Shown here in pieces: positions 22,204 to 31,998 of a stretch of 64,000 bases of DNA. Location: NCBI GenBank assembly GCA_964035575.1, contig OZ037879.1:496001-560000 (forward strand). Direction: 5' to 3'. How positions within the stretch are numbered: position 1 is the stretch's first letter; every line of letters starts with the position of its first letter. A program made the translations under genes and the position numbers. This DNA comes from Rhynchopus sp. YZ270_cl-10. Taxonomy: Eukaryota; Euglenozoa; Diplonemea; Diplonemida; Diplonemidae. The notes below the pieces were generated by a model. It did no database searches. It worked only from the letters and a program-made list of their open reading frames with translations, and was not told where the DNA came from.

Positions 22204-22751
22204 TACAAAAAAATAAGCGACCGAAAAGTTCGTACTGAAGTGCGCAACACCAGACAAATAATAAAACTAGCGGAGTTTTTTTGACAGTGCAAAAAAAAAA
22301 AAAATCTGACAAAGAAAATTATCGGAGGGGGTAAAAAAAAAAGGGAAGAGGGAACCTTGGTCGAAAGAACACGACAGTTTATTTCCCATTTTCCCATTTG
22401 TTCTTTTCCCCCTCTTTTTTTTTTGTAGTCTATTTACTTGGAGCAAATTTTTGTTTTGATTATGGACGACCAATTTAATCGCCCCTGAGGACCTAATGAA
22501 ATTACCTGGTCCTCATACATTTTTTTTTTTCTTCGTACTTTTTCTCCGTTTTAAAAATTATCTGTGCGTTGCATACCAACCAAGTCAATAATGACCCTCA
22601 AAAAAGGGACACCAAAAAAATTGACCCGACAAACCAACTAAGACACTAAATACAGCAAATGAAAGAGGGGAAAAGCAAAAAAAAAAAAAGGGGTAGGAAA
22701 GAATAAAGGGAAGGGGGGGGCTTTGAAAATGTTTTTTTTTTGTTTGTTTTG
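22204..22751. other. Gene-free A/T-rich flank
   Basis: I see nothing supportable here beyond homopolymer runs. Confidence 0.5.
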
Positions 22752-22757
22752 AAAAGT

Positions 22758-23188
22758 CATGGATGTCCAAAGTACTTGAAGTACATCAAGTACTTGATCC
22801 CCCAAAAAACCCAATACTTGATACTTCAAGTACTTGACGCCCTATTTTTTTTTCTAGTACTTTTTTACTTGTTCTCCCTCTGTCAAGTACCTTTTTCACA
22901 AAAAAAAACATCAAGTACTTGATCAAGTACAAAAAAAAAGTGGGTACTTGATCAAGTACTTGACGTTTTTTTTGCGAAAACAAGTACTTGACAGACTCTG
23001 CCAGAGGGTAAAAAAGTAAAAAAGTACGAGAAAAAAAAATAGGGTATCAAGTACTTGATTTCCGTCAAGTACTTGATCAATCCTCAAGTACTTGACTGTC
23101 ATTTTGAGAGGGAAAAAAAGGGAGGTCAAGTACTTCAAGTACCATAAAAAATCCGAAAAAAGTACTTCAAGTACTTTGGACATCCATG
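22758..23188. mobile_element. CAT-type TIR element, TCAAGTACTTGA family (431 bp)
   Basis: The ends are inverted repeats: CATGGATGTCCAAAGTACTT on the left and its reverse complement ending GGACATCCATG on the right. A 6-bp duplication AAAAGT flanks it (22752-22757 and 23189-23194). The interior is mostly copies of the self-complementary motif TCAAGTACTTGA and variants, so either strand can fold into many alternative hairpins. No coding capacity. Its architecture matches the elements at 40197, 55031 and 60049. Confidence 0.9.
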
Positions 23189-23347
23189 AAAAGTGCTTTT
23201 TGTGCTTAATTTTGTTTGGCATTGGAGACAATAAAAGGGAAGGGGACATCCTTGGGTATGGAAGGGTTGGAACTGTAGAAAGGTAAGGGAGATTTTGAAA
23301 GATGGGATTGACAGGAAAAAAAGGGGGGGAGAAAAAAAAGGGGGTTC

Positions 23348-23390
23348 TTGTAAAGATGAACCTAAGCCTCGTATACTTAAGCCATCATGA
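23348..23390 (-). repeat. Family A hairpin (diverged right arm)
   Basis: TAAAGATGAACCTAAGCCTC, GTATACTTAAGCCATCATG. Confidence 0.65.
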
Positions 23391-23739
23391 GGAGAATACG
23401 AAGGAATTCAATTGGTATGAGGGTGATACATTATTTTTGTTGAAAATGTGTATTTTCAAAAATCTTTTGGAATTTCCTGAATTTAAACAAAAAATCGGCT
23501 ATTATCTGATAAGACATTATGCAATAAAATACTCCAGATATGTTTGGCGTCCAAGGAAAGCCGCAAATTCAACAAATTCGCTAAATTTATTTGGACGCCC
23601 TTTTATTTGGAGTACCTGACTAACATGTGGAATTATCAGAAATAAATCAAAACAACAAAAATATACGATATCTGAGGAGAAGCAAAAACAGAAGGCCTAA
23701 AAAAGAAGAAAAAGAAGAAAAAGAAAAAAATTCGTAGAA

Positions 23740-23788
23740 TTTGTAAGATGCATCTAAGTCTAGGCCTCTTGCTTAGATACATCACATT
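23740..23788 (-). repeat. Family A hairpin with compensatory changes
   Basis: GTAAGATGCATCTAAGTCTA, GGCCTCTTGCTTAGATACATCACAT. The arms GATGCATCTAAG and CTTAGATACATC differ from consensus on both sides yet still pair, which suggests the fold matters. Confidence 0.8.
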
Positions 23789-24154
23789 AAGAATTTGTTA
23801 TCAACGTAAAAAACAAAACAAAACCAAAAAAAACAAAAAAAAAAAAAAAACGAAAGGGGTCAAGACTCCAAAACAAAAGAAATGACGAGGCGTAAAACAT
23901 CACATCTAAAAAAATTAGTAAATTTTAAAAACAAACAAACAAAAAAGAAATATATCAGAGGAAAGAGAACAAAAAAAAAAAAAAAAAAAAAGTGACGCCC
24001 TTTTTTTTACACATTTTATTAAATTATCAAACCCTTGAACCTCATTTTTTTATCCCTCCTGTGACCCGTGGTTACAATGCACTATATTATCCAGTCTCTG
24101 ATACGGGCCTTGTACGGTAGTAGAAAAAGGCCAATAAAAAATAAAGGAAACTTG

Positions 24155-24190
24155 TAAAATGAATGTGCCTCTTGTGCGCACACATCTTAT
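24155..24190 (-). repeat. Family A' hairpin
   Basis: AAAATGAATGTGCCTCTTGTGCGCACACATCTTAT; stem TGTGC/GCGCACA with loop CCTCTTGT. Confidence 0.75.
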
Positions 24191-24471
24191 ATAAATAACA
24201 CTTGATGGAGAAACCCACGAACACATAATCAAGTATAAGCACAAGAGAGAATCGTGCTGAAAAATACACTACGGATGCAGGTACGTGTCGGTCCTGTATC
24301 ACCGCAGTGTATGAGGAGTGAAAAGAACGTCCCCCAAAAGGAAAAAAAAAAACTTCTGGAAGATGCCCACACAAAACACATTACTTTTTTTTTCGAGAGG
24401 CAAATTTGTTGGAGGAGAAAACATGCTCTTTTTGCGCCAGAGTCTAAAGGTCAAGGCGCTTTGCTCTCAGT

Positions 24472-26685
24472 TCAGTATGCCTGCTGGTAGGGGCTGATCT
24501 GCGTAACACCTGCAGGTGGAGCTTGCTGGACCTGCTGCTGTCTCATGGGCATGACCTGGTTCAGCATGGCTGCGGGCTGGCCTTGGCTGACTGGTGCATG
24601 CTGCATGGGCTGCTGTGCGACACCCGGGTTTTGCGCCATAACTAGGATTGGCTGAGATGCTTGGCCAGGGTTTTGTGGCTGTGCCTGTGCCTGCATCTGA
24701 GCTTGGGCTTGAGCCTGCGCGTGCACTGCTTGAGCCTGAGCTTGTGCCTGAGCTTGCGCTTGGGCTTGGGCTTGGGCCTGAGCCTGTGCCTGAGCTTGGG
24801 CCTGTCCCTGAACCTGAACCTGCTGCACCTGAGCCTGGTCCTGAATCATCTGTGGCTGGAACTGCATCTGCCCCTGCGGCACTGCTTGGAAGTTCTGCAC
24901 CCCCTGCTGCACTGCCGACATCGGCTGTGTGAGGTTGGTGACGAGCTGGCCTTGCTGCATTGCGGGCTGCATCTGGACGGGCTGCGACGCCATGTTCATG
25001 CCCTGCTGGTTGCCGAGCACCTGCATGCCGTTGAATCCGTTGAACCCGAAGGGGAACGCACCCTGCACGTTGAGGCCCTGCTGCAGGAGTGCACCACCCA
25101 CACCACCGATGTGCACGGGCTGCTGCACCATGCCCTGCTGCAGGGGCACCTCTGCGACAGGCGTCGGCAGCTGCGCGACAGCAGTCTCGGCAGCGGGCTG
25201 CTGCTGCTGCTGCTGCTGCTGCTGTTCGGGAGCGTACCTCAGGCAGAGGTGGATGTTGTTGCACTGGTCGCCGTACTCACAGCGGTTCTCCTTGTGGAGA
25301 CGGCACACCTTCCCGGAGGCGAAGCAGCGGTACAGACCGGTCTTGCTTGCACGCAGCGGCAGCGACAGCAGACCTGTTGTCACTGTCACAAAGTCGTTCG
25401 GCACGTCGAGGATGACACCGTCGGCTGTGGACCCACAACGCATCTTGATGACGATGTCTGCCTTCGGTGCGATGGCACGGACGGGGGAGTGCCTCGGGCA
25501 GCATGCGTTGCCAACACGGAGCTTTGTGATGTACGGGGGGTCTGCGTGGATGCCTCTGCACTGCTTGCCGTGGCGGCACTTCCCCTCGAGGTAGTAGAGG
25601 CAGAGGGCAGGGGGCTTGGCGCCTTCGATGTCTCTGTTGCGTGCGTACGTTGTGCGGCCTACGGTGGCCTCGGTTCTGTGGTAGGGGAGGACGTACTTCG
25701 CGTTCGAAGAGGGGTCCAGCACGTCGCGCAGCTCCACCACGAAGTTGTCCCCCGCAACAACGATGTAGCCTGCTCCGTGCACAGCGGTCTCACGGAGCGC
25801 CTGCACCGCCTGCCTGGAGACGTGCAGCTGGTTGCAGCTGTGGTACGCATTGCACCCTTTGTGCCCCGGGTTCGCCCCCTTCTGGAACAGCATGCAGATG
25901 AAGGCCTGCTTCTTCGTCGGGTAGTCCGTCTTCCCAATGGTGTCCTCAACGAGCACAGCGGGGATCAGGTAGCGTCCTTTGTTCTCCGGGTCGTAGACCA
26001 AGAAGGAGTCTGTCTTGTGGACAACTTTGTCCGCGACGGAGACGGTGCAGACACCGCGGGTGAGCGCAGCCTTGACCTGCCTGTGGAGGAGACCAACCTG
26101 CATGCTGCAGGTGGTGGTCCATTTGATGTATGGGACGTCCGGTGAGGTTGTCTCAGCGACAGCGCCACCCTGCTGCTGCATGTGGAGCTGGTGCTGCAGC
26201 TGCTGCTGCTTCATTTCCTCAGCGCCGAAGCAGACCTTGCGGTCTGGGGTTCCCAGCCTGGGAGAGTCTTCGTCGGATGAGTTGGGCGGGACGACCACAA
26301 GCATCTCCTCGGGGCTCAGGTACTCCGCAAGCAGAGCGTCGACGCGGCGGAGGTTCTCCTTCTGTGCGGTGGAGGCGGTCTCCTTGTCGTACTTCTTGAG
26401 GATCTTGCGAGCGCCTTCACGGTTCATCTTCAGGAAGGTGATGCGCGCCTCCCGTCCCTGCACCTTGCACGGACACCCGGGGGTGTTGCACGGCTCAAAC
26501 CTGTGGTCCTTGTTGCGAAGAAACTGCTCCAATTTGGCCACCTCTCCTGCAAACTGCCCCAAGAACAGGCCCGGGTGGTTGTACAGCACCTCCTTCAACT
26601 TCTCGTAGTCAATGTACTTGTCCTCGTCAATGATCCCGCTGTACGTCTCAGCGTGGTTTCCCAGGACGTTGCTGAAACCAACCAT
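24472..26685 (-). CDS. SPX-like domain plus CCCH zinc-finger RNA-binding protein
   Basis: A 737-residue protein. Residues 1-115 resemble an SPX domain: the first methionine opens the fold, DKYIDYEKLKEVL follows, and REGARKILKKYDK (89-101) carries the basic cluster that binds inositol pyrophosphates in known SPX proteins. Then come three repeated modules, each with a DxFxV segment and ending in a C3H finger: C264/C278/C284/H288 (atypical spacing), C362-x7-C370-x5-C376-x3-H380 and C461-x7-C469-x5-C475-x3-H479. The C-terminus is low complexity: a glutamine run near 488-498, then Q/M/N-rich sequence and an alternating QA tract. The CCCH style recalls kinetoplastid mRNA-binding proteins. A role linking phosphate sensing to RNA binding is inference. 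The start is supported because the SPX core begins at residue 1. Confidence 0.8.
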   Translation of the reverse strand: MVGFSNVLGNHAETYSGIIDEDKYIDYEKLKEVLYNHPGLFLGQFAGEVAKLEQFLRNKDHRFEPCNTPGCPCKVQGREARITFLKMNREGARKILKKYDKETASTAQKENLRRVDALLAEYLSPEEMLVVVPPNSSDEDSPRLGTPDRKVCFGAEEMKQQQLQHQLHMQQQGGAVAETTSPDVPYIKWTTTCSMQVGLLHRQVKAALTRGVCTVSVADKVVHKTDSFLVYDPENKGRYLIPAVLVEDTIGKTDYPTKKQAFICMLFQKGANPGHKGCNAYHSCNQLHVSRQAVQALRETAVHGAGYIVVAGDNFVVELRDVLDPSSNAKYVLPYHRTEATVGRTTYARNRDIEGAKPPALCLYYLEGKCRHGKQCRGIHADPPYITKLRVGNACCPRHSPVRAIAPKADIVIKMRCGSTADGVILDVPNDFVTVTTGLLSLPLRASKTGLYRCFASGKVCRLHKENRCEYGDQCNNIHLCLRYAPEQQQQQQQQQPAAETAVAQLPTPVAEVPLQQGMVQQPVHIGGVGGALLQQGLNVQGAFPFGFNGFNGMQVLGNQQGMNMASQPVQMQPAMQQGQLVTNLTQPMSAVQQGVQNFQAVPQGQMQFQPQMIQDQAQVQQVQVQGQAQAQAQAQAQAQAQAQAQAQAQAQAVHAQAQAQAQMQAQAQPQNPGQASQPILVMAQNPGVAQQPMQHAPVSQGQPAAMLNQVMPMRQQQVQQAPPAGVTQISPYQQAY

Positions 26686-26733
26686 TGTATAAAAAGGGAA
26701 AGGTAAAAAAAGGGAGAAGGGGAAGAAGGGGAA

Positions 26734-26768
26734 CTTGCTCTTTGTTCAAGAAGAAGAGAAAAGAATAC
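26734..26768 (-). promoter_or_regulatory. Possible splice acceptor upstream of CCCH gene
   Basis: On the minus strand TATTCTTTTCTCTTCTTCTT leads to AG dinucleotides 50-55 nt before the start codon, followed by a second long pyrimidine tract. It fits a trans-splice or 5'-UTR acceptor, but the exact AG is ambiguous. Confidence 0.35.
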
Positions 26769-27866
26769 TATGCGTTGGCAGGATGTGGGTGTGTGTGTGG
26801 GCTTGTTGGTGTGTATGGACACTGTGGGGTGGTGTGGATGGGTGTTGAGTGTTTGAGTGTGGCAGACTCAGGCAAAGCTTCGATACAATTAACTTCATAC
26901 TCTGCAATCTAAGAAGCGAAAGTACTTTATATAGCAGGGAGGAGCTATGGTACTGTATCTGTACACTGCTATGTTTCATTTTGATAATCGAACCCCTCTT
27001 ACCCTATGAGCCATGAAGTGGTCTGTAGGCAGCCTACCTTTTTAACTCCACTTTTCGTGGGAGAGATTAAAGGAGAATACGACGCACAAGACGTGGCACA
27101 TCTACATCTCCGTGCTCTTCTACTCCGCCTTCTTTTGTGTTTGTGTCGGCGGGAAGCAAAGACTGAGGGAGGGGGGGGGGGACAGCGAACAGCGAACAGC
27201 GAACAGTCGTCCGCGACAGAGTGCGACTCAGCAGCGACACTGCTGATGGTCGTGGGGCCAGCAAGGGTGCGACCGGTAGACCGTGGAACAGAAGGACCGA
27301 TCCCAGAGACAGCGCACTGATGGAAACAACAACGCAGGGTCAGTTGCAAGTGAACAGCGAGGACAACTCTTCCAACCCTGGGTCTGCAGAACCAACTGGC
27401 CCACAACCCGCCCAGTCGCCAACAGAAGAAGCAGTGGTTCACCTCCACATGTCAGGACTACCTGCACCGTAGCGACAGTCCCCTCAAAGAGATGGGGTTG
27501 CATCTGTACAGTCGCAGATAGAAACAGAAGGTGTTGACGAGATTACAGACTTTCCGTATGGCAGACAACCAAAAAAAAAAAAAAAAACGGGATCCGGATC
27601 AAAAAGGGAACACCATGGATCAGGACTCCCGGGCGAGATAGGTTTTTGCTGTCAAAATACTTCATTTATTATCGGCCCCTCGTACAGTTGAGAACGGGGT
27701 GATCCAGAAGCCACTACAAGGTGACAGATTGTGTTCATGCTGCTGGGGGAAAGCACATCAACAAGAGAAAATAGGGGTGGGGGAAAAGGGGGTCCTTTAA
27801 TAATGGGTGTACACACTGTTCACACGGTAGCTGAAAATGAATTTTGGTGCTAAATGAAAGGTTGGT

Positions 27867-27905
27867 AAAAGATGAGACCTAAGCCTCGTGTACTCAGTCA
27901 CCTTC
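27867..27905 (-). repeat. Family A hairpin
   Basis: AAAGATGAGACCTAAGCCTC, GTGTACTCAGTCACCTTC. Confidence 0.7.
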
Positions 27906-28250
27906 AATTTGAACCGATAGGCAAAAGTGGAGAAAGTCAAAATGCTTGGAAAGATGACCGGTTCCCCTACAGCATCTACAAGGAGATTGCAGAGGTGGAA
28001 ACTTTTCTTTTTTTTTCTTTTTTTCCAACAAAAAAAAATCGGTATCATAAAAATAAGACGTTTGTACGGACACCTCAGCGAGTGTACTAAAAGTAAAGAC
28101 AAAATTTGTGTGGAGCTCAGACGAAAAGCGAGGTGTCTACATTGGTATTATGCAAAGACAAAAAGAACAAAGGAAAAAAGATTAATAAGATGCAACCGAC
28201 AGACAGCCTCTCGTTTGAGTTAAAGAAAGCTTGAAAGACATTTCAACCTA

Positions 28251-28277
28251 TGCAATCAATAAATTGATAGCATAGGA
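28251..28277. repeat. Family G hairpin, best copy
   Basis: CTATGCAATCAATAAATTGA then TAGCATAG: an almost perfect 13-bp stem with an AA loop. Confidence 0.8.
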
Positions 28278-28388
28278 GGAGGGATCAATCATGTTCCCAT
28301 CTTTCTTATGTGGAAGAAAGCTTGAATGGCGAAAGTGTGTATCTATTTCCACTAGAATAGGTTTGGTATGGAAGTAAACAAAGGAAAA

Positions 28389-28430
28389 GTTTATAAGATG
28401 ATCCTAAGCCTCACGTGCTTAGCCACCTAA
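28389..28430 (-). repeat. Family A hairpin
   Basis: GTTTATAAGATGATCCTAAG, CCTCACGTGCTTAGCCACCTA. Confidence 0.8.
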
Positions 28431-28555
28431 ACAAATGAGAGATAGTGCCGCGCGTATACCAAGCTAGTGACGCACAGACACCACCTCCTGACCTATAAAA
28501 ATACAATAAAAAACCAAAAGACAAAAAAAAGAGGGAACAAAAAGAAATAAAAGTT

Positions 28556-28590
28556 AGAAGATGAATACGCGTTGCGTGCATACACAGCAA
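28556..28590 (-). repeat. Family A' hairpin
   Basis: TAGAAGATGAATACGCGTTG, CGTGCATACACAGC. Confidence 0.55.
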
Positions 28591-29097
28591 AAAAAAAGAA
28601 AAGAAATACTACTCCGCACTTTTTCCGCACTTTTTCAGCACTTTTCCGCACTTTATGCTCCCCCCCGTTCAGCCACACCAAATAGGTTTGCTAGATAAAC
28701 CCACAGCCCCCAAATGCAAAACGCAGCCTGTTTCTCCGATTTGCAAACCGATGTCCGTTTTTTTAAATCCCCTCCCCTGACCCCCCTCGTTTCCTTCTCT
28801 CTTCCATTTTTTGGGTAAATAGTAAAGGGAAAAGAGAGAAAACTTCGGGTGTCCTCTCTCTCTCTCTGCAACCGGCAGTACACAAAAGCTAGAGATGCAA
28901 GAGAGATACATCTTTTTTTGTGTTAACAACTGTGTCAACACCAATTCGAACAAAAAGGAAAAGAAAAAAAAGAAGAAAAACAACTTTACTATCGAGATCA
29001 ACACAATCTGAAACATCTGAGACATCGGATGTTGTCACCAAAAACAAAAACGTTGAAATACATAATGCATCACCGTCCTCCGCACTCAAAAAATGCA

Positions 29098-30063
29098 CTA
29101 CAACTTTGCGTCCACAATTCTAAGAGTACTCTGTCTGGTTCTGTTCAGAACCAACTGCGTCACATCTGGCCTTGAGTAATGCCCCGCAGGGTCGAAGTTC
29201 TGCCTCTCCTCCAGCACCATCCCATGCCTGACCACTGCCGTGACGAGCACCTCCACCGCCTCCTGCGGCTCCACCACCCACTCCCCCGCAGGATCCACGA
29301 TACACGACCCCCCTGTTGTGAGCAGCTCCTTCCCTTTCAGCCCTGCCATGATCGCATCATAATGAGGAGTATCGTTCGGGAAGTCCGATGCACGCATCAA
29401 CCCTGACACCGACAGAACGTAGCTCCGACCCTCCTTTGCCGCAAACTTTGTGATGTCATACGTATTCCTCTTCGAACCAGGCCACACCATGACATGCAGA
29501 TCCTCCCCTTGGGCGTACAACGCTGCCCTCGGGAGCGGCATCCAGTTCTCCCAACAGTTCAACCCACCTACAGTAAAATCACCCAAACCATGTGTACGCA
29601 GACCGTTCCCATCTCCGACAGACCACGCCAGTCTCTCGTCAAAGGTCGGCATAAGCTTTCTATGCACCGACTGAATGGCACCCCCCTTATCGATATACAC
29701 CAGACTGCAGTAGAGGCTGTGCTTACCACGGTCTGCGGCCCTCTCGATTATCCCCAAATAGACGGCAGTGTTTGTTTGCTGTGCTGCAGCGGTGATGGGG
29801 TTGAGATCGCCCCGGGAGATATCAACGGCCTGTCGAATGTAGTGTGCATGTATCTCCTTGCTGACCTGTTGGTTCCACTTTGCGCCGTCCGTCAAAGCAA
29901 GCCAAAAGGGATATCCTGGAAGCACCGCCTCTCCAAACGCAACCAGGTCGCAACCTTGTGTACCTGCATCACGAATGTACTTCACAACCTTCTCTGTTGT
30001 CGCAACGCGGTTCAGCCACACCGGTGCTATCTGGGCCAACCCTACCTTCAAAGTGTCGGTCAT
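29098..30063 (-). CDS. Nitrilase (carbon-nitrogen hydrolase)
   Basis: A 321-residue enzyme, the usual length for the family. It hydrolyses a nitrile to an acid and ammonia through a cysteine thioester. The catalytic triad is visible: E45 in FGEAVLPGYPFW, K136 in HRKLMPTFDER and C170 in LNCWENWMP. The CWEN context points to branch 1 (true nitrilase) rather than to amidases. No signal peptide or transit peptide is obvious, so it is probably cytosolic. The start is the first methionine, 19 nt after a pyrimidine tract and AG. Nitrilases occur patchily in protists and often resemble bacterial ones, so horizontal transfer is possible; without a tree it is only a suggestion. The physiological substrate is unknown. 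Confidence 0.92.
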   Translation of the reverse strand: MTDTLKVGLAQIAPVWLNRVATTEKVVKYIRDAGTQGCDLVAFGEAVLPGYPFWLALTDGAKWNQQVSKEIHAHYIRQAVDISRGDLNPITAAAQQTNTAVYLGIIERAADRGKHSLYCSLVYIDKGGAIQSVHRKLMPTFDERLAWSVGDGNGLRTHGLGDFTVGGLNCWENWMPLPRAALYAQGEDLHVMVWPGSKRNTYDITKFAAKEGRSYVLSVSGLMRASDFPNDTPHYDAIMAGLKGKELLTTGGSCIVDPAGEWVVEPQEAVEVLVTAVVRHGMVLEERQNFDPAGHYSRPDVTQLVLNRTRQSTLRIVDAKL

Positions 30064-30081
30064 AGTATGTCTCGTTGTGTT

Positions 30082-30120
30082 CTGTGAGGATAAAGTTGGT
30101 GGAGAAGGGGGGGAGAAGGC
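30082..30120 (-). promoter_or_regulatory. Pyrimidine tract and AG acceptor before nitrilase
   Basis: On the minus strand CCTTCTCCCCCCCTTCTCC, then ACCAACTTTATCCTCACAG, ends 18-19 nt before the ATG. This is a strong 3' splice-acceptor pattern with no matching upstream coding exon, consistent with spliced-leader trans-splicing (inference). Confidence 0.55.
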
Positions 30121-30498
30121 TTGGGGATGTGGGAGGAGGGGAAAGGAAGGATAGAAAGTAGCAAAGAAATTGAAATGCGTTTCTCATTGCATTGGGGGGG
30201 GTTAGAGTGCAAACGGCTCGACGGACGAAGCACGAAAAAAGAAAAGGCAAAAAACAAAAGCTGAAATGCAAAACGCCTCGACGGACGTAGGCACCGCAAC
30301 AAAAAGATAGTGCGTCTCGCACAAGAGAAAAAAAAAATGTAAGACAAAATTAAAAATGCATCTGTTGGTGACGTCGGAGGGGGGCCCCACCATTTTCAAA
30401 AAAGACTTCCCCCAACCGAACCATAATGTACTGTCCTTGCTCTTTGGCGAATCCAACCTAACAAAGATCACCTTCTGCGCACTTCTTCGTTTGACAGC
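30121..30498. other. Intergenic spacer with two tandem family I hairpins
   Basis: Between the propeller-protein gene and the nitrilase. It holds family I hairpins at 30201-30232 (AGTGCAAACGGCTCGACGGA) and 30261-30295 (ATGCAAAACGCCTCGACGGA). Nothing else is supportable. Confidence 0.6.
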
Positions 30499-31692
30499 TC
30501 AAAGGAGGGCCTTGAAGGTATGCACCTTATATTCGTCTGTGGCCGCCATGATGTACGTCCCACAGTGCGATATCGCGACCGCGCGCACCCATGAATCGTA
30601 GTCATGTGTTGAGAGGACAGTCCCTGTGCAAAGACACCATCGCATGACACAGCCATCCCAGGAGCCGCTCAGAAGTTGCATGCCGCACGGCGCGAAGCAC
30701 ACAGAGTACACGTCATCGGTGTGTCCTTTCAGACACATCGTTGGATCGTCTCTCGCTGTGTCAACACTGTGCCCCCCCTTTGCCAGCGGTGCGACGTACA
30801 CTGTACACTCCGCAGCCACCGCAACCAAGCGTCCATCCCCCGACACTGCGCCTGCAGAAGCGACCACCCCTTCAGCGCACCCCAAGGCAAGACCCATCTC
30901 CTTCGGCGCAACATGTTTTTCTACCCCCGCCGACGGAGGGCTCCACTCCCACAGCGTAAGCCCTCTGCTTCCGAGAGTCACAAAAAAATCGCTTCCGGGC
31001 ACAACAAAGACGCCTACACTGTTTTCGCACGAAACCGAAGCAACAAGCTCCTGCCCCTCTACGGAGTACACAAGGAGCTGCACCGCTGTCGCAACAAGGA
31101 GATAGTCACCGTCCTCCGACGCTGTCGCACAGACGCATCCACCCCCACCGCACAACACCGTTTTCAGCCTCTTCCCACTGTCCTTATGGAAAAACACCAG
31201 CCCCGCATCGTTGCAGACCGCAATACTCTCCTTTACCACGCACGCATCGGTCGCCAACTTCTTTATATCACATTCGATGCTGACCTGCTCTCCGGTCACC
31301 ATATTGATGACATCCACTCCAGAACACATCACTACGGTCACATGAACTCCATCAGGGTGCACATGAAGCCCAGAAATGTACGTAGTCGTTGCGTACTCTG
31401 CAGGGCTCTGCCACTCCGGGAACCGCCGCACCACGGTGAGAACTGCACCTGCCTCGAGACCCAGAGTGCTGAGCGCCTCCCCACTGTGCTGTGGCGCATG
31501 CAGTGCCAGCTCAGCACTACTTCCATGCACTGTTGTATACTGCAAGGACATACTCCCAACCGCCATCCGTCCACACCCAGCCTCGCCAAGATGCGCCACA
31601 ACACGGTCTGTAAACTCCCCTACACGATCCTCCTCACGCACCAATACAGAACACGAAACGCCACGCTCCGGGAAGCTAATCACCACATCCAT
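30499..31692 (-). CDS. WD-repeat beta-propeller protein
   Basis: A 397-residue protein. I place the start at MDVVISFPERG (31692). The 83 residues upstream in the open frame are phenylalanine-, leucine- and proline-rich leader translated from pyrimidine tracts, and a T-rich tract ending in CAG lies 32 nt before this ATG. Residues 1 to about 90 may form a ubiquitin-like fold (alternating strands, one helix; weak). The rest carries propeller blades. The clearest is GHTDDVYSVCFAPCGMQLL, followed by SGSWDGCVMRW and a last blade with VRAVAISHCGTYIMAAT. WD proteins are scaffolds, and no partner or pathway can be read from the sequence. It lies between CFAP57 and nitrilase on the same strand. Confidence 0.8.
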   Translation of the reverse strand: MDVVISFPERGVSCSVLVREEDRVGEFTDRVVAHLGEAGCGRMAVGSMSLQYTTVHGSSAELALHAPQHSGEALSTLGLEAGAVLTVVRRFPEWQSPAEYATTTYISGLHVHPDGVHVTVVMCSGVDVINMVTGEQVSIECDIKKLATDACVVKESIAVCNDAGLVFFHKDSGKRLKTVLCGGGGCVCATASEDGDYLLVATAVQLLVYSVEGQELVASVSCENSVGVFVVPGSDFFVTLGSRGLTLWEWSPPSAGVEKHVAPKEMGLALGCAEGVVASAGAVSGDGRLVAVAAECTVYVAPLAKGGHSVDTARDDPTMCLKGHTDDVYSVCFAPCGMQLLSGSWDGCVMRWCLCTGTVLSTHDYDSWVRAVAISHCGTYIMAATDEYKVHTFKALL

Positions 31693-31724
31693 ATTTAGAG
31701 TAAAAAATGAAAGGAAGATATATC

Positions 31725-31748
31725 CTGAATGTGGGGGGGGGGGGGGGG
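31725..31748 (-). promoter_or_regulatory. C-tract and AG acceptor before WD gene
   Basis: On the minus strand a run of 17-18 C residues is followed by ACATTCAG, 32 nt upstream of the chosen start codon. Confidence 0.45.
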
Positions 31749-31998
31749 ATAAATGAAGAATTTTTTTGGGAAAAGAGAGAAGGAAATGATAAAATACTCT
31801 GGTTTTGCTGTTATCTAGAATGAGGCAAAAAAAAAAGGGTAATAAAAATGAACAAGAATGAATCAAGGCTCTTCTCTCAATGGTTGTTTTAGGTGTAAAT
31901 AAAAGGTAAATGAAAAAAAAGAAAAATTTGAGAGAATTCAATTAGAAAAAAAAGCAAGTCATCGAACGAAACAGAACATAAAATATAAAAGCTACAAT

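Larger units (their letters stand above)
23195..24471. other. Gene-free A/T-rich stretch
   Basis: It holds family A hairpins (23348-23390 and 23740-23788), a family A' hairpin (24155-24190) and homopolymers. A plus-strand frame at 23302-23619 (105 codons) has aromatic-rich, protein-like sequence in its second half but no recognisable family. Confidence 0.5.
26770..29097. other. Intergenic stretch, possible decayed coding fragment
   Basis: The segment 27010-27535 is GC-richer, with overlapping open frames on both strands. The plus-strand frame at 27221-27472 contains a plausible protein-like segment (GQLQVNSEDNSSNPGSAEPT) but no recognised family. The remainder is A/T-rich with hairpins (27867-27905, 28251-28277, 28389-28430 and 28556-28590) and a short CCGCACTTTTT tandem at 28612-28652. 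Confidence 0.45.

Noticed and set aside
23302-23619. A 105-codon gene or organelle-derived fragment
   Set aside because: The second half looks protein-like, but no family or organelle gene is recognisable and the first half is homopolymer and a hairpin repeat.
26975-27025. A tRNA gene suggested by TCGAACCCCTC
   Set aside because: Only a T-loop-like string is present; no cloverleaf or anticodon arm can be formed.
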